From: Novosphingobium sp. 9
Lineage (GTDB): Bacteria; Pseudomonadota; Alphaproteobacteria; Sphingomonadales; Sphingomonadaceae
DNA length: 64,000 nucleotides
Assembly (NCBI RefSeq): GCF_025340265.1
Contig: NZ_CP022708.1
Coordinates: 767,501 to 831,500 of the forward strand
Direction of reading: 5' to 3'
The notes below the pieces were generated by a model, which saw only the letters and a list, made by a program, of their open reading frames with translations, did not search any database and had not been told where the DNA came from. Within the stretch, counting starts at the first letter, position 1. The number at the start of each line of letters is the position of its first letter. The translations under genes were made by a program, and so were the position numbers. Below are positions 33,597-43,318 of this stretch, piece after piece.

Positions 33597-33642
33597 GTTA
33601 TGCCGTCGAGATCGGGCATGCACCCAACCCCGACGGCATAAC
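33597..33642. repeat. 12-bp perfect inverted repeat (hairpin)
   Basis: GTTATGCCGTCG and its exact complement CGACGGCATAAC are separated by a 22-base loop, directly after the stop of the S10 carboxypeptidase gene. No T-run follows on the minus strand. A second, smaller hairpin (GGGAG-N5-CTCCC) is at 33575-33589. Together they may end or stabilise the convergent GNAT and peptidase transcripts. Confidence 0.55.
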
Positions 33643-33649
33643 CCGGTAA

Positions 33650-35356
33650 TCAGCCCTTCGTTCTGGTGCCGGACGAACCCGCAGCCGGCACGCTCATCGC
33701 ATCGGTCTTCGCGATGAAGGCCGCAACGTTGTCGTGCAGCTGCTTCAACGAGGCTTCGTGCGCGTAGACCATGTGGCCGGACTCGTAATACTTGTACTCG
33801 ATGTTGTTCTGCAGGCTCGCCGGGATCGGCAGATGGTGCATCTCGTACCAGCCTTCGTAGAACGGCGTCGCCAGATCGAAGTAACCGCCGTTCAGCATGA
33901 CCTTGAGCTGCGGGTTGTACTTCATCGCCGTAGCAAGGTCGGGCATCACGTTGGTGGTCGCCCCGCTCGGCGCCCCGCCTTGCCCCGGCTGCTGGTGCGA
34001 GAAGTCCCAGTCGTCGATGTTCATCTCCGGCTTGTAGACCTGCCCCTGCCCGTAATGCATGTCGCGGCGCACGTAATCGTTGAACGCGCTGACATAGGCC
34101 GAACTGATCGCCGCCGACTGCGGATCGTACTCCGCTTCCTTGGACAACGGATCGAGCGCAGGCCCGGTGAAGCGGGTATCGAAGCGGCCGGTCAGCAGTC
34201 CCTGATCGGCCAGCAGTTCCTTGGTGAACTGGCCGCCTTCGAGGCGCAGATCGGCCTTGACGATGTAACTCGCTGGAATGCCGATATATTGCGACATCTG
34301 CTCCGCCACGCGCTGCTTGTCGGCGGGCGAAAGTTCTGCCCCCTGCTGGAGCGCCAGGAGGTAATCGGTCGTCGCGAAATGTTCGACCTGCTTCAGATAT
34401 TCCTGAAGGTTCGCCGGACGCGTGCCGGGCAGACGGTTGTGATACCACGCCGTCGCCGCATAGGTCGGCAGGGCATCGACATAGGCCTCGTCGCTGCCGG
34501 GATTGGCGCTGGGGTTGTCCGCCGAAAGACCGAAGTTCAGGATCTGCGAGAGCAGGATCACGCCGTTGATGTCGGTGTCGTTGCCGGTTTCCAGATCGTT
34601 GGCGACCACCGCCGAGCGCGGGGTTCCGTAGCTTTCGCCGAACAGGAACTTGGGACTGTTCCAGCGATCGTACTTGGAAAAGAACTGACGGATGAAGCTG
34701 CTGAAGGCGTGCCCGTCGGCATCGACGCCGTAGAACGCCTTGTCCTTGTCCTTGCCGGCAATCCGCCCGAACCCGGTTCCCGGCGCATCGACGAAGACGA
34801 GATCGGTGGCATCGAGCAGGCTGTAGTCGTTGTTGACCAGCTGATAGGGCGCGGCAGGCGTGTGGCTGTCATCGCGCGTCAGCACGCGGCGCGGGCCGAA
34901 GGCGCCGATGTGCAGCCATACCGAGGACGAGCCGGGGCCGCCGTTGAACACGAACGTGATCGGGCGATCTGCCGAAGGCGCGCCCTTCTTGAAGTAGGCG
35001 GCGTAGAACATGGCCGCTTCGGGATCGGGCTGGTCATCGCTCTTGCTGTCATCGCCGCCCGAATGGGCCTTGGTCCGCCAGGCCGCATCGTCCCAATCCT
35101 GAGGATGAACGACAAGAGTTCCAGCTATAGCCTTGTAATCAATCCGGCTGCCCTCGACCGTTACAGTGCCGTCGCTCTCGCTGCTGGTGGGCTGGAACAG
35201 CGCATCGGGGTTGCTGTCAGGCGCGCTATCGTCCTGATCGCTCTTGCCCTGTTCGGCCTTCGGCTTGTCGTCATGGTGAGGCGCGGCCTTGGCCATGGCC
35301 TGCGCTCCGGCAAGACCGAGCAGACTGCATCCCACAAGCACCATCAGTTTCTTCAT
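33650..35356 (-). CDS. Exported S10-family serine carboxypeptidase-like protein
   Basis: This 568-residue protein has a signal peptide ('MKKLMVLVGCSLLGLAGAQA'). An acidic Asp/Ser-rich linker (about residues 27-60) follows, then an alpha/beta-hydrolase domain of peptidase family S10. 'FVFNGGPGSSSVWLHIGAFGP' forms the oxyanion region. The predicted triad is Ser242 in 'FGESYGTPRS', Asp494 in 'GGYFDLATP' and His528 in 'YESGHMVYAH'. S10 enzymes remove C-terminal residues, including prolines in some members. The open frame extends upstream to 35701, but the signal peptide fixes the start at 35356. It is divergent from ggt across a 257-base gap with a 17-bp palindrome. Together they suggest peptide scavenging in the periplasm. 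Confidence 0.9.
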   Translation of the reverse strand: MKKLMVLVGCSLLGLAGAQAMAKAAPHHDDKPKAEQGKSDQDDSAPDSNPDALFQPTSSESDGTVTVEGSRIDYKAIAGTLVVHPQDWDDAAWRTKAHSGGDDSKSDDQPDPEAAMFYAAYFKKGAPSADRPITFVFNGGPGSSSVWLHIGAFGPRRVLTRDDSHTPAAPYQLVNNDYSLLDATDLVFVDAPGTGFGRIAGKDKDKAFYGVDADGHAFSSFIRQFFSKYDRWNSPKFLFGESYGTPRSAVVANDLETGNDTDINGVILLSQILNFGLSADNPSANPGSDEAYVDALPTYAATAWYHNRLPGTRPANLQEYLKQVEHFATTDYLLALQQGAELSPADKQRVAEQMSQYIGIPASYIVKADLRLEGGQFTKELLADQGLLTGRFDTRFTGPALDPLSKEAEYDPQSAAISSAYVSAFNDYVRRDMHYGQGQVYKPEMNIDDWDFSHQQPGQGGAPSGATTNVMPDLATAMKYNPQLKVMLNGGYFDLATPFYEGWYEMHHLPIPASLQNNIEYKYYESGHMVYAHEASLKQLHDNVAAFIAKTDAMSVPAAGSSGTRTKG

Positions 35357-35465
35357 CGAGGCATGTTCCCGAACCATTGGAAATGACGCACCACGCCGCC
35401 CCCGATAGGATGCGCCGGATTGCCCGCGTGTGTACGAAAGCAGCCCCGACCGACGCATATCCATC

Positions 35466-35482
35466 ATGATACGGTGTATCAT
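35466..35482. promoter_or_regulatory. Palindrome between S10 carboxypeptidase and ggt
   Basis: ATGATAC-GGT-GTATCAT is a perfect 7+7 inverted repeat in the divergent gap, 110 bases before the S10 start and 132 bases before ggt. It could be a shared operator. It differs in spacing from the GTATAC-centred sites at 40-57 kb, although each arm includes GATAC. Confidence 0.5.
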
Positions 35483-35613
35483 CTGCGCCGCTGCGCGCAC
35501 GATTGCAAGCGTTTCGTCGCGCAACGCACTCTTTCCGTCGCCAATGCGGCCTTGCCAACAAATGATTGCAGGCGCATGAAAAGCGCCCCCCCATCCCGCA
35601 AAGAGGACCGCCC

Positions 35614-37410
35614 ATGAACCGACTAGCCGCCGGCCTGTCCCTGATTGCCCTGACGACGACTTCGCTGACCCCTGCCCTTGCCCAGAGCGCCCAGACAGCA
35701 CCTGCCGCTGCCGCCAAGCCCGGACAGGGCATTTCCGCCGCTGCGCTCGATGCGAGTTCAGGCGATGCAGGTGCAGCGTGGCATTCGGCGCAGCCGGTGA
35801 TCGCCAAGCATGCGATGGTCGTCTCTGCCGAACACTATGCTACCGAAGTCGGCCTCTCGATCCTCAAGCAGGGCGGCAATGCGGTCGATGCGGCGGTCGC
35901 GGTGGGTTATGCCGAGGCCGTGGTCCATCCGTGCTGCGGCAATATCGGTGGCGGCGGCTTCATGACCGTACATCTTGCCGATGGCCGCAACCTGTTCCTC
36001 GATTTCCGCGAGCGCGCGCCGCTCAAGGCCACCGCCACGATCTTTCAGGACGCAGACGGCAACGTCGTCAAGGGCCGCAGCACCGGCACCTGGCTGGGCA
36101 TCGGCACTCCCGGCACGGTCATGGGGCTGAACGAGGCACTGGCGAAGTACGGCACGATGAAGCTGGGCAAGGTGATGGCGCCTGCCATTGCACTGGCCGA
36201 AAAGGGCTACATCCTGCAGGCGGGAGACGTGAAGATCCTGAACGGCCGGATCGACGACTTCAACAAGGAAGCCAATGTCGCGCCGACCTTCACCAACCAC
36301 GGCCAGCCCTGGCAGGTGGGCGATCGCCTGATCCAGCCCCAGCTCGCCGCCAGCCTCAAGCTGATCGCCAAGGGCGGCACCAAGGCCTATTATCAGGGCT
36401 CGATCGCGCAGAAGATCGTCACCGCCAGTCAGGCCAACGGCGGCCTGCTGACGATGAAGGACTTCGCCGAATATACCGTGAAGTGGGACAAGACGGTCGA
36501 GTGCGACTATCGCGGCTATCACATCGTCGCCCCGCCCCCACCCAGCTCCGGCGGCACCACGCTGTGCGAAATTCTTGAGGTTCTGAAGCCCTATCCGTTG
36601 CAGGACTGGGGCTATGGCTCGCCCAAGGCGGTGCATTACATGCTCGAAGCCGAACGCAACGCCTTCGCCGATCGCAACACTGACCTTGGCGACCCCGCCT
36701 TCATCGACAATCCGGTGCAGAAGCTGATCTCGCCCGAACACGCCGCCGAGATCCGCACCCGTATCCAGCCCGACAAGGCCACCCCTTCGACCGATATCAA
36801 GGGCATCCCCGGCGCGCAGGAAGGCACCAACACCACCCACTTCTCGGTGCTCGACGCCAAGGGCAACGCGGTGAGCGTGACCTATACGCTGAACTACCTG
36901 TTCGGCGTCGGCAAGATCGCCGGGGACACCGGCTTCTTCCTCAATAACGAGATGGACGATTTCACCTCCAAGCCCGGCGTGCCGAACGCTTTCGGGCTGG
37001 TGCAGGGATCGGCCAACGCGGTCGCGCCGGGCAAGCGCCCCCTCTCCTCGATGACGCCGACGATCCTCCTGAAGGACGGCAAGGTGGCGATGGTCACGGG
37101 CAGCCCCGGCGGCTCGACGATCATCACCACGACGCTCCAGAGCATCCTCAACGTCGTCGATTTCGGAATGAACATGAAGCAGGCGGTCGATGCGCCGCGC
37201 ATCCATCACCAGTGGCTGCCCGACAAGGTGATGATGCAGCCGGGCTATCTCACCCCTGCCGCGCAGCAGGAACTGGAAGCGATGGGCTACAGCTTCCAGA
37301 TGGTTCCGGGCTGGGGCGCGGACGAGGCGATCTTCGTCGATCCGACCACCGGCGATATCCAAGGTGCCAACGACATGCGCCGTCCGGCGGGTCTCGCCGC
37401 CGGATACTGA
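35614..37410 (+). CDS. ggt: Gamma-glutamyltransferase (gamma-glutamyltranspeptidase)
   Basis: This 598-residue exported enzyme cleaves gamma-glutamyl bonds, for example of glutathione, and moves the glutamyl group to water or amino acids. A signal peptide ends at 'ALAQ'. 'GGNAVDAAVAVGYAEAVVHP' and 'DFRERAP' belong to the large subunit. The self-processing site is Thr407 of 'NTTHFSV', which becomes the catalytic N-terminus of the small subunit; the 'GSPGG' and 'RPLSSMTPT' motifs follow. GAGG precedes the ATG at 35614; the open frame extends 16 codons further upstream without a signal peptide. It is divergent from the S10 carboxypeptidase and followed by a strong terminator. Confidence 0.95.
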   Translation: MNRLAAGLSLIALTTTSLTPALAQSAQTAPAAAAKPGQGISAAALDASSGDAGAAWHSAQPVIAKHAMVVSAEHYATEVGLSILKQGGNAVDAAVAVGYAEAVVHPCCGNIGGGGFMTVHLADGRNLFLDFRERAPLKATATIFQDADGNVVKGRSTGTWLGIGTPGTVMGLNEALAKYGTMKLGKVMAPAIALAEKGYILQAGDVKILNGRIDDFNKEANVAPTFTNHGQPWQVGDRLIQPQLAASLKLIAKGGTKAYYQGSIAQKIVTASQANGGLLTMKDFAEYTVKWDKTVECDYRGYHIVAPPPPSSGGTTLCEILEVLKPYPLQDWGYGSPKAVHYMLEAERNAFADRNTDLGDPAFIDNPVQKLISPEHAAEIRTRIQPDKATPSTDIKGIPGAQEGTNTTHFSVLDAKGNAVSVTYTLNYLFGVGKIAGDTGFFLNNEMDDFTSKPGVPNAFGLVQGSANAVAPGKRPLSSMTPTILLKDGKVAMVTGSPGGSTIITTTLQSILNVVDFGMNMKQAVDAPRIHHQWLPDKVMMQPGYLTPAAQQELEAMGYSFQMVPGWGADEAIFVDPTTGDIQGANDMRRPAGLAAGY

Positions 37411-37430
37411 TACCTCGAAAGTACGTTAAG

Positions 37431-37464
37431 AAAGGCGGCTTTCCTTCTGGAGAGCCGCCTTTTT
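37431..37464. terminator. Rho-independent terminator after ggt and dctA
   Basis: AAAGGCGGCT pairs with AGCCGCCTTT, and the stem continues with TTCC/GGAG-like pairs to a TTCT loop. T-runs lie on both sides, so it serves the convergent ggt and dctA genes. Confidence 0.88.
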
Positions 37465-37468
37465 CGCA

Positions 37469-38791
37469 TTAGGCTCCAGTAGTAACAGCCCGTTTGCCGC
37501 GCAGCGTTTCGTTCAGGCGCGCAAGATCGAGCGAACCTTCCCAGCGCGACACCACAACCGTCGCCACCGCATTGCCGACGAAGTTGGTCAGGCTGCGGCA
37601 CTCCGACATGAAGCGGTCCACGCCCAGGATCAGCGCCATGCCCGCGACCGGCACCGAAGGCACGATCGAGAGCGTTGCCGCCAGCGTGATGAAACCCGCA
37701 CCGGTCACGCCCGCCGCGCCCTTGGACGACAGCATGGCGATGCCCAGCAGCAGCAGTTGCTGGCCGAAGCTCAGCTCGACATTGCACGCCTGCGCGATGA
37801 ACAGCGCCGCCAGCGTCATGTAGATGTTGGTGCCATCGAGGTTGAAGCTGTATCCCGTGGGCACCACCAGACCGACGACCGCCTTTGGGCACCCGGCGGC
37901 TTCCATCTTCTCGATCAGCGCAGGCAGCGCGCTTTCGGAAGACGATGTACCCAGCACCAGCAACAGTTCGCCCTTGAGGTACGCCAACAGGCGCAGGATC
38001 GAGAACCCGCAGATCCTCGCGACCGCGCCCAGGATGACCAGCACGAACAGGATCGAGGTGAGATAGACCGTTGCCACCAGTTCGGCGAGGTTGGCAAGGC
38101 TGCCGATGCCGTACTTGCCGATCGTGAACGCCATCGCCCCGAAAGCGCCCACCGGCGCGGCCTTCATCACGATCGAGACGAGCTTGAAGAACGCGGCGGA
38201 CACGTCTTCCAGCAGGCCCAGCACCTTGTCGCCGCGCTCACCGATCAGCGCCAGCGCAACGCCGAACAGGATCGAGATCATCAGCACCTGCAGGATGTTC
38301 CCGCTGGTCAGGCCGGAGACGAACGTGTCCGGAATCATGCCGTTGAGGAAGCCGATGAACGAAGTCTCGTGCGCCTTGGTGGCATAGTCCGCCACCTTCG
38401 AGGCATCAAGGCTGGCCGGATCGATGTTCAGGCCATGACCGGGCCGGGTAACATTGGCCACCAGCATGCCGACCAGCAAGGCCAGAAACGAGAAGAACAG
38501 GAAGTATATGAATGCTTTACCGGCGACTCTTCCCACCGTTGCGAGGTCGCGCATCCCGGCGATGCCGGTGACGATGGTCAGGAAGATCACCGGCGGGATG
38601 ACCATCTTCACCGCCTTGATGAACATGTCTCCCAGCGGCTTCAGGGCCTCTCCGGTCGCCGGGGCGAAGTGGCCGACCAGCACGCCCAGTGCGATGGCGA
38701 CGAGCACCCAGGTATAGAGATGCTTGTACCAGGGGCGCGGAACGGCGCTGGCAGGCGCGGCGGCAGTATCGATCTTCATGGCAAACTTCAT
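37469..38791 (-). CDS. dctA: C4-dicarboxylate transporter
   Basis: This ~440-residue inner-membrane symporter of the dicarboxylate/amino acid:cation (DAACS) family imports succinate, fumarate and malate. Family marks include '[17 protein letters not shown]' at the start, '[12 protein letters not shown]', the serine-rich reentrant loop '[13 protein letters not shown]', '[25 protein letters not shown]' and '[15 protein letters not shown]'. The frame is open to 38872, but the first transmembrane helix and the normal family length favour the ATG at 38791 (38779 also possible). It lies 143 bases downstream of the M24 peptidase gene on the same strand and shares a terminator with ggt. Confidence 0.93.
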   Translation of the reverse strand: MKFAMKIDTAAAPASAVPRPWYKHLYTWVLVAIALGVLVGHFAPATGEALKPLGDMFIKAVKMVIPPVIFLTIVTGIAGMRDLATVGRVAGKAFIYFLFFSFLALLVGMLVANVTRPGHGLNIDPASLDASKVADYATKAHETSFIGFLNGMIPDTFVSGLTSGNILQVLMISILFGVALALIGERGDKVLGLLEDVSAAFFKLVSIVMKAAPVGAFGAMAFTIGKYGIGSLANLAELVATVYLTSILFVLVILGAVARICGFSILRLLAYLKGELLLVLGTSSSESALPALIEKMEAAGCPKAVVGLVVPTGYSFNLDGTNIYMTLAALFIAQACNVELSFGQQLLLLGIAMLSSKGAAGVTGAGFITLAATLSIVPSVPVAGMALILGVDRFMSECRSLTNFVGNAVATVVVSRWEGSLDLARLNETLRGKRAVTTGA

Positions 38792-38933
38792 CCCGTCCGG
38801 CGTCACGTCCTGCGCGCGTGGCGCAGGCGGCGTTATGGCCTGACCCATGCCACCCGTGCGCCCTTCGGGCAAAGCAAAACCACACGGTATTTACGCGCGG
38901 CCAGCCCCATGTCTGCCGGTCAGGAGATCGGGA

Positions 38934-40115
38934 TCACCCGATCCGGTCGATCGCCGCCTGCGGCTGGGTGAACCAGCGCGGCCCGTCCCCGGTCATGTAG
39001 AAGTGATCTTCCAGACGCACCCCGAAGCGGTCGGGGACGACGATCATCGGCTCGTTCGAGAAGCACATGCCGGTGTCGAGCGGCGTCCGGTCTCCGCGCA
39101 CCAGATAGGCGGGCTCGTGGATCGACAGCCCGATCCCATGACCGGTACGGTGCGGCAGGCCCGGCAGGCGGTAGTCCGGCCCCAGCCCTGCCCGCTCCAG
39201 CACCCGGCGCGCGGCGGCATCGACTGCCTCGCACGGCTCCCCCGGACGCGCGGCCTCGAAAGCGGCGGCCTGCGCCTCCTTTTCGAGGTTCCAGATCGAG
39301 CGCACCTCGTCCGAGACGTTGCCGAAAGCATATGTGCGGGTGATATCGGAATGATAGCCCTCGACCGTGCAACCGGTGTCGACCAGCACGAGATCGTCCT
39401 CGGCCAGATACTGCTCGCCGGGGAGGCCATGCGGAAACGCCGTGCCGCGCCCGAACTGGACGATGCAGAAGCTGTAACCCGACGCCCCCATCGCCTTGTG
39501 CGCATCGTTGATGAAGGCGCGCACTTCGGCGGTCGAAATGCCGGGGCGCAGGATTGCGGCAGTGCGGCGGTGGACTTCCAGCGTCATGTTCTTGGCCTGC
39601 TGCATCAGCGCCAGTTCCTGCGCGGACTTGCGCATGCGGCACCCGTCGATCACCGGGGCGCCATCGACCAGCGTCGCGTGGGGGGCGGCCCTGCGCAAGC
39701 GCTCCGAGCCCTGAAAGTGCAGCGCGGGATCGAGCGCGATGACGGAACCTGCAAACGCATCGGCCACCAGTACGTAAGGGTCCTCATCCTCCTGCCAGAG
39801 CCGCATATCCATGGGGAAGGCGAGTTCCGCTTCCAGCGAGCCGCGCTCGAAATGCGGGCACACCAGAATCGGATCGCCCGATACCGGCAGCAGCATCGCC
39901 ACAAGACGCTCGCTTGCGCCCCATGGAATGCCGGTGAAGTAGCGCAGCGAAGCGCCTGCATTCACCAGCAGGGCATCGGCGCCCAATGTTTCAAGGCGCG
40001 CCTGCGCCTGTGCGATTCGATCTTTCCGCTCCGTCACGGAGATCGCCGACGCGCGATCTGCCGGGGGCGAGAGGGTGACGAGTTCGCGGTCAGCGCTCGA
40101 TCCGCCGATGCTCAT
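38934..40115 (-). CDS. M24-family metallopeptidase (Xaa-Pro aminopeptidase/dipeptidase type)
   Basis: This 393-residue protein without a signal peptide has a creatinase-like N-terminal domain and a pita-bread catalytic domain. All five metal ligands are present: Asp246 and Asp257 in 'LVDTGCTVEGYHSDITRTY', His326 in 'HRTGHGIGLSIHEP', Glu355 in 'SNEPMI' and Glu369 in 'RLEDHF'. Enzymes of this group remove residues next to proline, as X-Pro dipeptidases or aminopeptidases. It is divergent from a TBDR; a palindrome of the GTATAC type (40165-40180) lies 50 bases before its start. That, and the S9 peptidases of the same region, suggest work on proline-rich peptides in the cytoplasm after import. 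Confidence 0.92.
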   Translation of the reverse strand: MSIGGSSADRELVTLSPPADRASAISVTERKDRIAQAQARLETLGADALLVNAGASLRYFTGIPWGASERLVAMLLPVSGDPILVCPHFERGSLEAELAFPMDMRLWQEDEDPYVLVADAFAGSVIALDPALHFQGSERLRRAAPHATLVDGAPVIDGCRMRKSAQELALMQQAKNMTLEVHRRTAAILRPGISTAEVRAFINDAHKAMGASGYSFCIVQFGRGTAFPHGLPGEQYLAEDDLVLVDTGCTVEGYHSDITRTYAFGNVSDEVRSIWNLEKEAQAAAFEAARPGEPCEAVDAAARRVLERAGLGPDYRLPGLPHRTGHGIGLSIHEPAYLVRGDRTPLDTGMCFSNEPMIVVPDRFGVRLEDHFYMTGDGPRWFTQPQAAIDRIG

Positions 40116-40164
40116 TAGAAATCTCCAGAAAAACAGGTCTTAGCGGCAAACCGCAATCACCGCA

Positions 40165-40180
40165 GTTTCGTATACGATTC
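40165..40180. promoter_or_regulatory. GTATAC-centred operator, M24 peptidase side
   Basis: GTTTCGTATACGATTC contains the perfect 10-bp palindrome TCGTATACGA, 50 bases upstream of the minus-strand peptidase start. It matches the core of the sites at 40233, 45804, 51171 and 56685. Confidence 0.6.
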
Positions 40181-40232
40181 ACACCGTTGCGGGAAGTGCG
40201 TCGTTCACAGCGGCGAAACTGCAACACTCAAG

Positions 40233-40248
40233 ATACCGTATACGGTAT
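40233..40248. promoter_or_regulatory. Perfect GTATAC-centred operator, TBDR side
   Basis: ATACCGTATACGGTAT is a perfect 16-bp palindrome 62 bases before the receptor start at 40310. It is the best-formed member of the repeated site family and is consistent with binding by a dimeric GntR-type regulator that is not encoded in this window. Confidence 0.75.
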
Positions 40249-40309
40249 TTGACATACCATGTCATTTATGTTGCATAGGCCAGATCACAGGGACGGGAAT
40301 GGAAATGCA

Positions 40310-43231
40310 ATGCGACACCTTCATGCAATAATGCGACTTTCGGCGGCCGCAGGCGCCATGGCTGTTGGCCTTGCATGTGGCGCTGCCCATGCGCAGACGA
40401 CAGACAGTGCCGGGACGGACACCGCCAGCGATCCCGCGTCCAGCGCGATCGTCGTGACCGGTACGCGCATCCAGCGTCCCGAACAGACCAGCAACAGCCC
40501 GCTCTCGACCGTCAGCAGCAACGAGATCAGCCTGCAGGGTGCGACGAGCGTGGAAAGCGTGCTGAACCGCATGCCGCAGTTCACCGCCGATGCGAACGAG
40601 AACGTCTCGAACGGGTCGGACGGCACCTCGAACGTCAACTTGCGCCACCTGGGCTCAAGCCGCGTGCTCCTGCTGATCGACGGGCGCCGCATGCTGCCGC
40701 AACAGGCCGTGGACACCAACTTCGTGCCGTCCTCGCTGATCGACCGGATCGATGTCGTCACCGGCGGCGCCTCGGCGGTCTATGGTTCGGACGCGGTATC
40801 GGGCGTGGTCAACTTCGTGCTGAAGAAAGACCTCGACGGCTTCCGCATGGATTTCCAGAACAGCCTGTTCCAGCACAATAACAACAACAGCTATCTGCGC
40901 GGTATCGTGGCGGGACAGGGCTATGCGACGGCGCCCTCCTCGGTGGTCGATGGCGGCAAGCTCGACGTCAACGCCTCGTTCGGCAAGAACTTTGCGGACG
41001 GTCGCGGCAACATCACCGTCTATGGCGGCTATCGCCAGACCAACCCGATCACGCAGGACAGCCGCGACATTTCGGCCTGTGCGCTCGATCCCACCGACGA
41101 TGCGGGCACGGGCCTGCTGTGCGGCGGCTCCAGCAACAACCAGTGGGGCCTGTTCACCCCACTGAGCGGCCCGAACCAGGGCAAGACCTACAACAACACC
41201 AAGGACGGCGCGCATACCTGGGCGCCCTACGATTCCAGCTACCTCTACAACTATTCGCCTTCGAACTACTTCCAGCGTTCGGACAAGCGGTACACCGCAG
41301 GCGCCATGGGCCACTTCGAGATCAGCCCGGCAGCGGAAGTCTATGGCGACTTCATGTACATGCGCGACCACACCTTCTCGCAGGTGGCGCCTTCGGCCTT
41401 CTTCCAGGGCACGACCTTCTCGATCAACTGCGACAACCCCTATCTCGGGGCCGGACAGGCGCAGACGCTGTGCGGATCGGCTGCGGGCACATCGCAGACC
41501 GAGGACGCCTTCATCGGCTACCGCCTGACCACGCCGCGCCGCGATGACCTGCGCCACGAGGACTATCGCTATTCCGCTGGCGTTCGCGGCGAGATCGCGA
41601 CCGGCATCAGGTACGACGTCAACTTCCTGCGCTCGGAAGTCTATTACAACGAGACCTACCTCAACAACGTCGACAATGTGAAGGCGCAGCGCGCCATCGA
41701 CGTCGTGAATGTGAACGGCGTGCCGACCTGCCGGTCGGTGGTCGACGGCACCGACCCGAGCTGCCTGCCGCTCGACATCTTCTCGTCCTCGTCGATCGAC
41801 CCGACCAACCTGCAATACATCTTCTCGCCCAGTTCGACGAAGAGCCGCAACACGCAGACCGTATGGTCGGGCAACCTCAGCGCGGACCTGACCAGCTACG
41901 GTATCCAGTCGCCGTTCGCGAACCGCGGCATCGGCCTGTCGCTCGGCCTCGAACATCGCCGCGAGACGCTGGTGTTCACCGCCGACGAGATCGCGCAGCA
42001 GGCCGGTACGACCAATTCCGACGGCGTGATCGCGGTCAACGAGGCTTACGGCGAAATCGAAGTGCCGCTGGTTTCGGACCGGCCGTTCATCCACGACCTG
42101 ACGCTGAACGGCGGCCTGCGCTATTCGTCGTATGACAACTCGCAGCAGTCCACCGGTTTCAAATCGCACTTCGAGGCCTGGACCTTCAAGGGCGAGCTGT
42201 CCTACGCGCCGACGCCGGACCTGCGCCTGCGTGCCAGCTTCAACCGCGCGATCCGCGCGCCCAACATCTCGGAACTGTTCGGCGCCGTCAGCCTTGGCAA
42301 CGTGACGGGCGTGGACCCTTGCGCGGGCACCAACCCGACGCTTCCGCTGGAGGCATGCGAGCGTACCGGCGTCACCGCGTCGCAATATGGTTCGATCATC
42401 CAGTGCCCGGCGGGCCTGTGTGTCGAGCAGTACGGCGGCAACCGCGACGTGAAGCCCGAGAAAGCCAACACCTACACCATCGGTCTGGTGCTGACCCCGC
42501 GCGCCCTGCGCCGCTTCAGCCTCTCGGTCGATTACTACCATATCAAGGTCAACGACTACATCTCGACCATCGACCCCTCGCTCACCATCAACCAGTGCGC
42601 GACCACCGGCGATCCGTACTATTGCGGGCTGTTCCACCGCGATCCGCGCAGCGGCGTGATCTTCGGCGATCAGGGCTATGTCGTGGCCACCACGCTCAAC
42701 ACCGGCTACCTGATGACCTCGGGCATCGACGTGACCAGCAACTACAACCTGCCGCTGGGCAAGCTGGGCTCGCTCGACTTCGATCTGGTTGGCTCGTACC
42801 TGACTTCGCTGACCACCGAGCCGCTTCCGGGCCTGGGCACGTATAGCTGCAAGGGGCTTTACGGCTATACCTGCGGCGAACCTTCGCCCAAGTGGCGCCA
42901 CCAGTTGCGCACCACGCTCAACTTCGCAGGGCCGAACAAGGCCTCGCTCTCGCTGGCATGGCGCTACTTCGGCTCCGTCAAGCTCTCGGACACCGGGGCT
43001 GCGAATGCCTACGACAACAAGATCAAGGCCTACAACTACTTCGATCTGGCCGGTACGATCACCTTCGACAACAAGCTGACCCTGCGTGCGGGCGTCAACA
43101 ACCTGTTCGACAAGGACCCGCCCGCGGTCGTCGAAGGCGTGCTGAGCAGCTTCGGCAACGGCAACACCTACCCCGGTGTCTACGACGCGCTTGGTCGTTC
43201 GATCTTCATCGGCGCCTCGGTCCAGTTCTGA
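40310..43231 (+). CDS. TonB-dependent receptor (RpfN/oligosaccharide-receptor-like)
   Basis: This 973-residue outer-membrane receptor has a signal peptide ending at 'AAHAQ', a TonB box region 'SSAIVVTGTRIQRPEQ', and a plug with 'SVESVLNRMPQF', 'NLRHLGSSRVLLLIDGRRM' and 'VDVVTGGASAVYGSDAVSGVVNFVLKK'-type sequence. A barrel follows, ending 'RSIFIGASVQF'. The start at 40310 has GGAA upstream and a proper signal peptide; an in-frame ATG at 40259 lies only ten bases after the operator and lacks a ribosome site. It is followed by a terminator and a GH2 gene. It probably imports glycan or glycopeptide fragments. Unlike the other two full-length receptors here it belongs to the 'VTGTRI' branch with a long extracellular loop set containing paired cysteines. 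Confidence 0.93.
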   Translation: MRHLHAIMRLSAAAGAMAVGLACGAAHAQTTDSAGTDTASDPASSAIVVTGTRIQRPEQTSNSPLSTVSSNEISLQGATSVESVLNRMPQFTADANENVSNGSDGTSNVNLRHLGSSRVLLLIDGRRMLPQQAVDTNFVPSSLIDRIDVVTGGASAVYGSDAVSGVVNFVLKKDLDGFRMDFQNSLFQHNNNNSYLRGIVAGQGYATAPSSVVDGGKLDVNASFGKNFADGRGNITVYGGYRQTNPITQDSRDISACALDPTDDAGTGLLCGGSSNNQWGLFTPLSGPNQGKTYNNTKDGAHTWAPYDSSYLYNYSPSNYFQRSDKRYTAGAMGHFEISPAAEVYGDFMYMRDHTFSQVAPSAFFQGTTFSINCDNPYLGAGQAQTLCGSAAGTSQTEDAFIGYRLTTPRRDDLRHEDYRYSAGVRGEIATGIRYDVNFLRSEVYYNETYLNNVDNVKAQRAIDVVNVNGVPTCRSVVDGTDPSCLPLDIFSSSSIDPTNLQYIFSPSSTKSRNTQTVWSGNLSADLTSYGIQSPFANRGIGLSLGLEHRRETLVFTADEIAQQAGTTNSDGVIAVNEAYGEIEVPLVSDRPFIHDLTLNGGLRYSSYDNSQQSTGFKSHFEAWTFKGELSYAPTPDLRLRASFNRAIRAPNISELFGAVSLGNVTGVDPCAGTNPTLPLEACERTGVTASQYGSIIQCPAGLCVEQYGGNRDVKPEKANTYTIGLVLTPRALRRFSLSVDYYHIKVNDYISTIDPSLTINQCATTGDPYYCGLFHRDPRSGVIFGDQGYVVATTLNTGYLMTSGIDVTSNYNLPLGKLGSLDFDLVGSYLTSLTTEPLPGLGTYSCKGLYGYTCGEPSPKWRHQLRTTLNFAGPNKASLSLAWRYFGSVKLSDTGAANAYDNKIKAYNYFDLAGTITFDNKLTLRAGVNNLFDKDPPAVVEGVLSSFGNGNTYPGVYDALGRSIFIGASVQF

Positions 43232-43242
43232 ACCCTGCCCTG

Positions 43243-43286
43243 ACGGTGTGTCTCCTGCTATCGTGCAGGGGACACACCGTTTTTTT
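43243..43286 (+). terminator. Rho-independent terminator after TBDR
   Basis: ACGGTGTGTC, a one-base bulge and CCTGC pair with GCAGG and GACACACCGT, followed by a run of seven T. It lies between the TBDR and the co-directional GH2 gene, so GH2 depends on read-through or on its own unseen promoter. Confidence 0.9.
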
Positions 43287-43318
43287 GATTCAACAAATCG
43301 CCTGGAGAGGCCCTGCCG

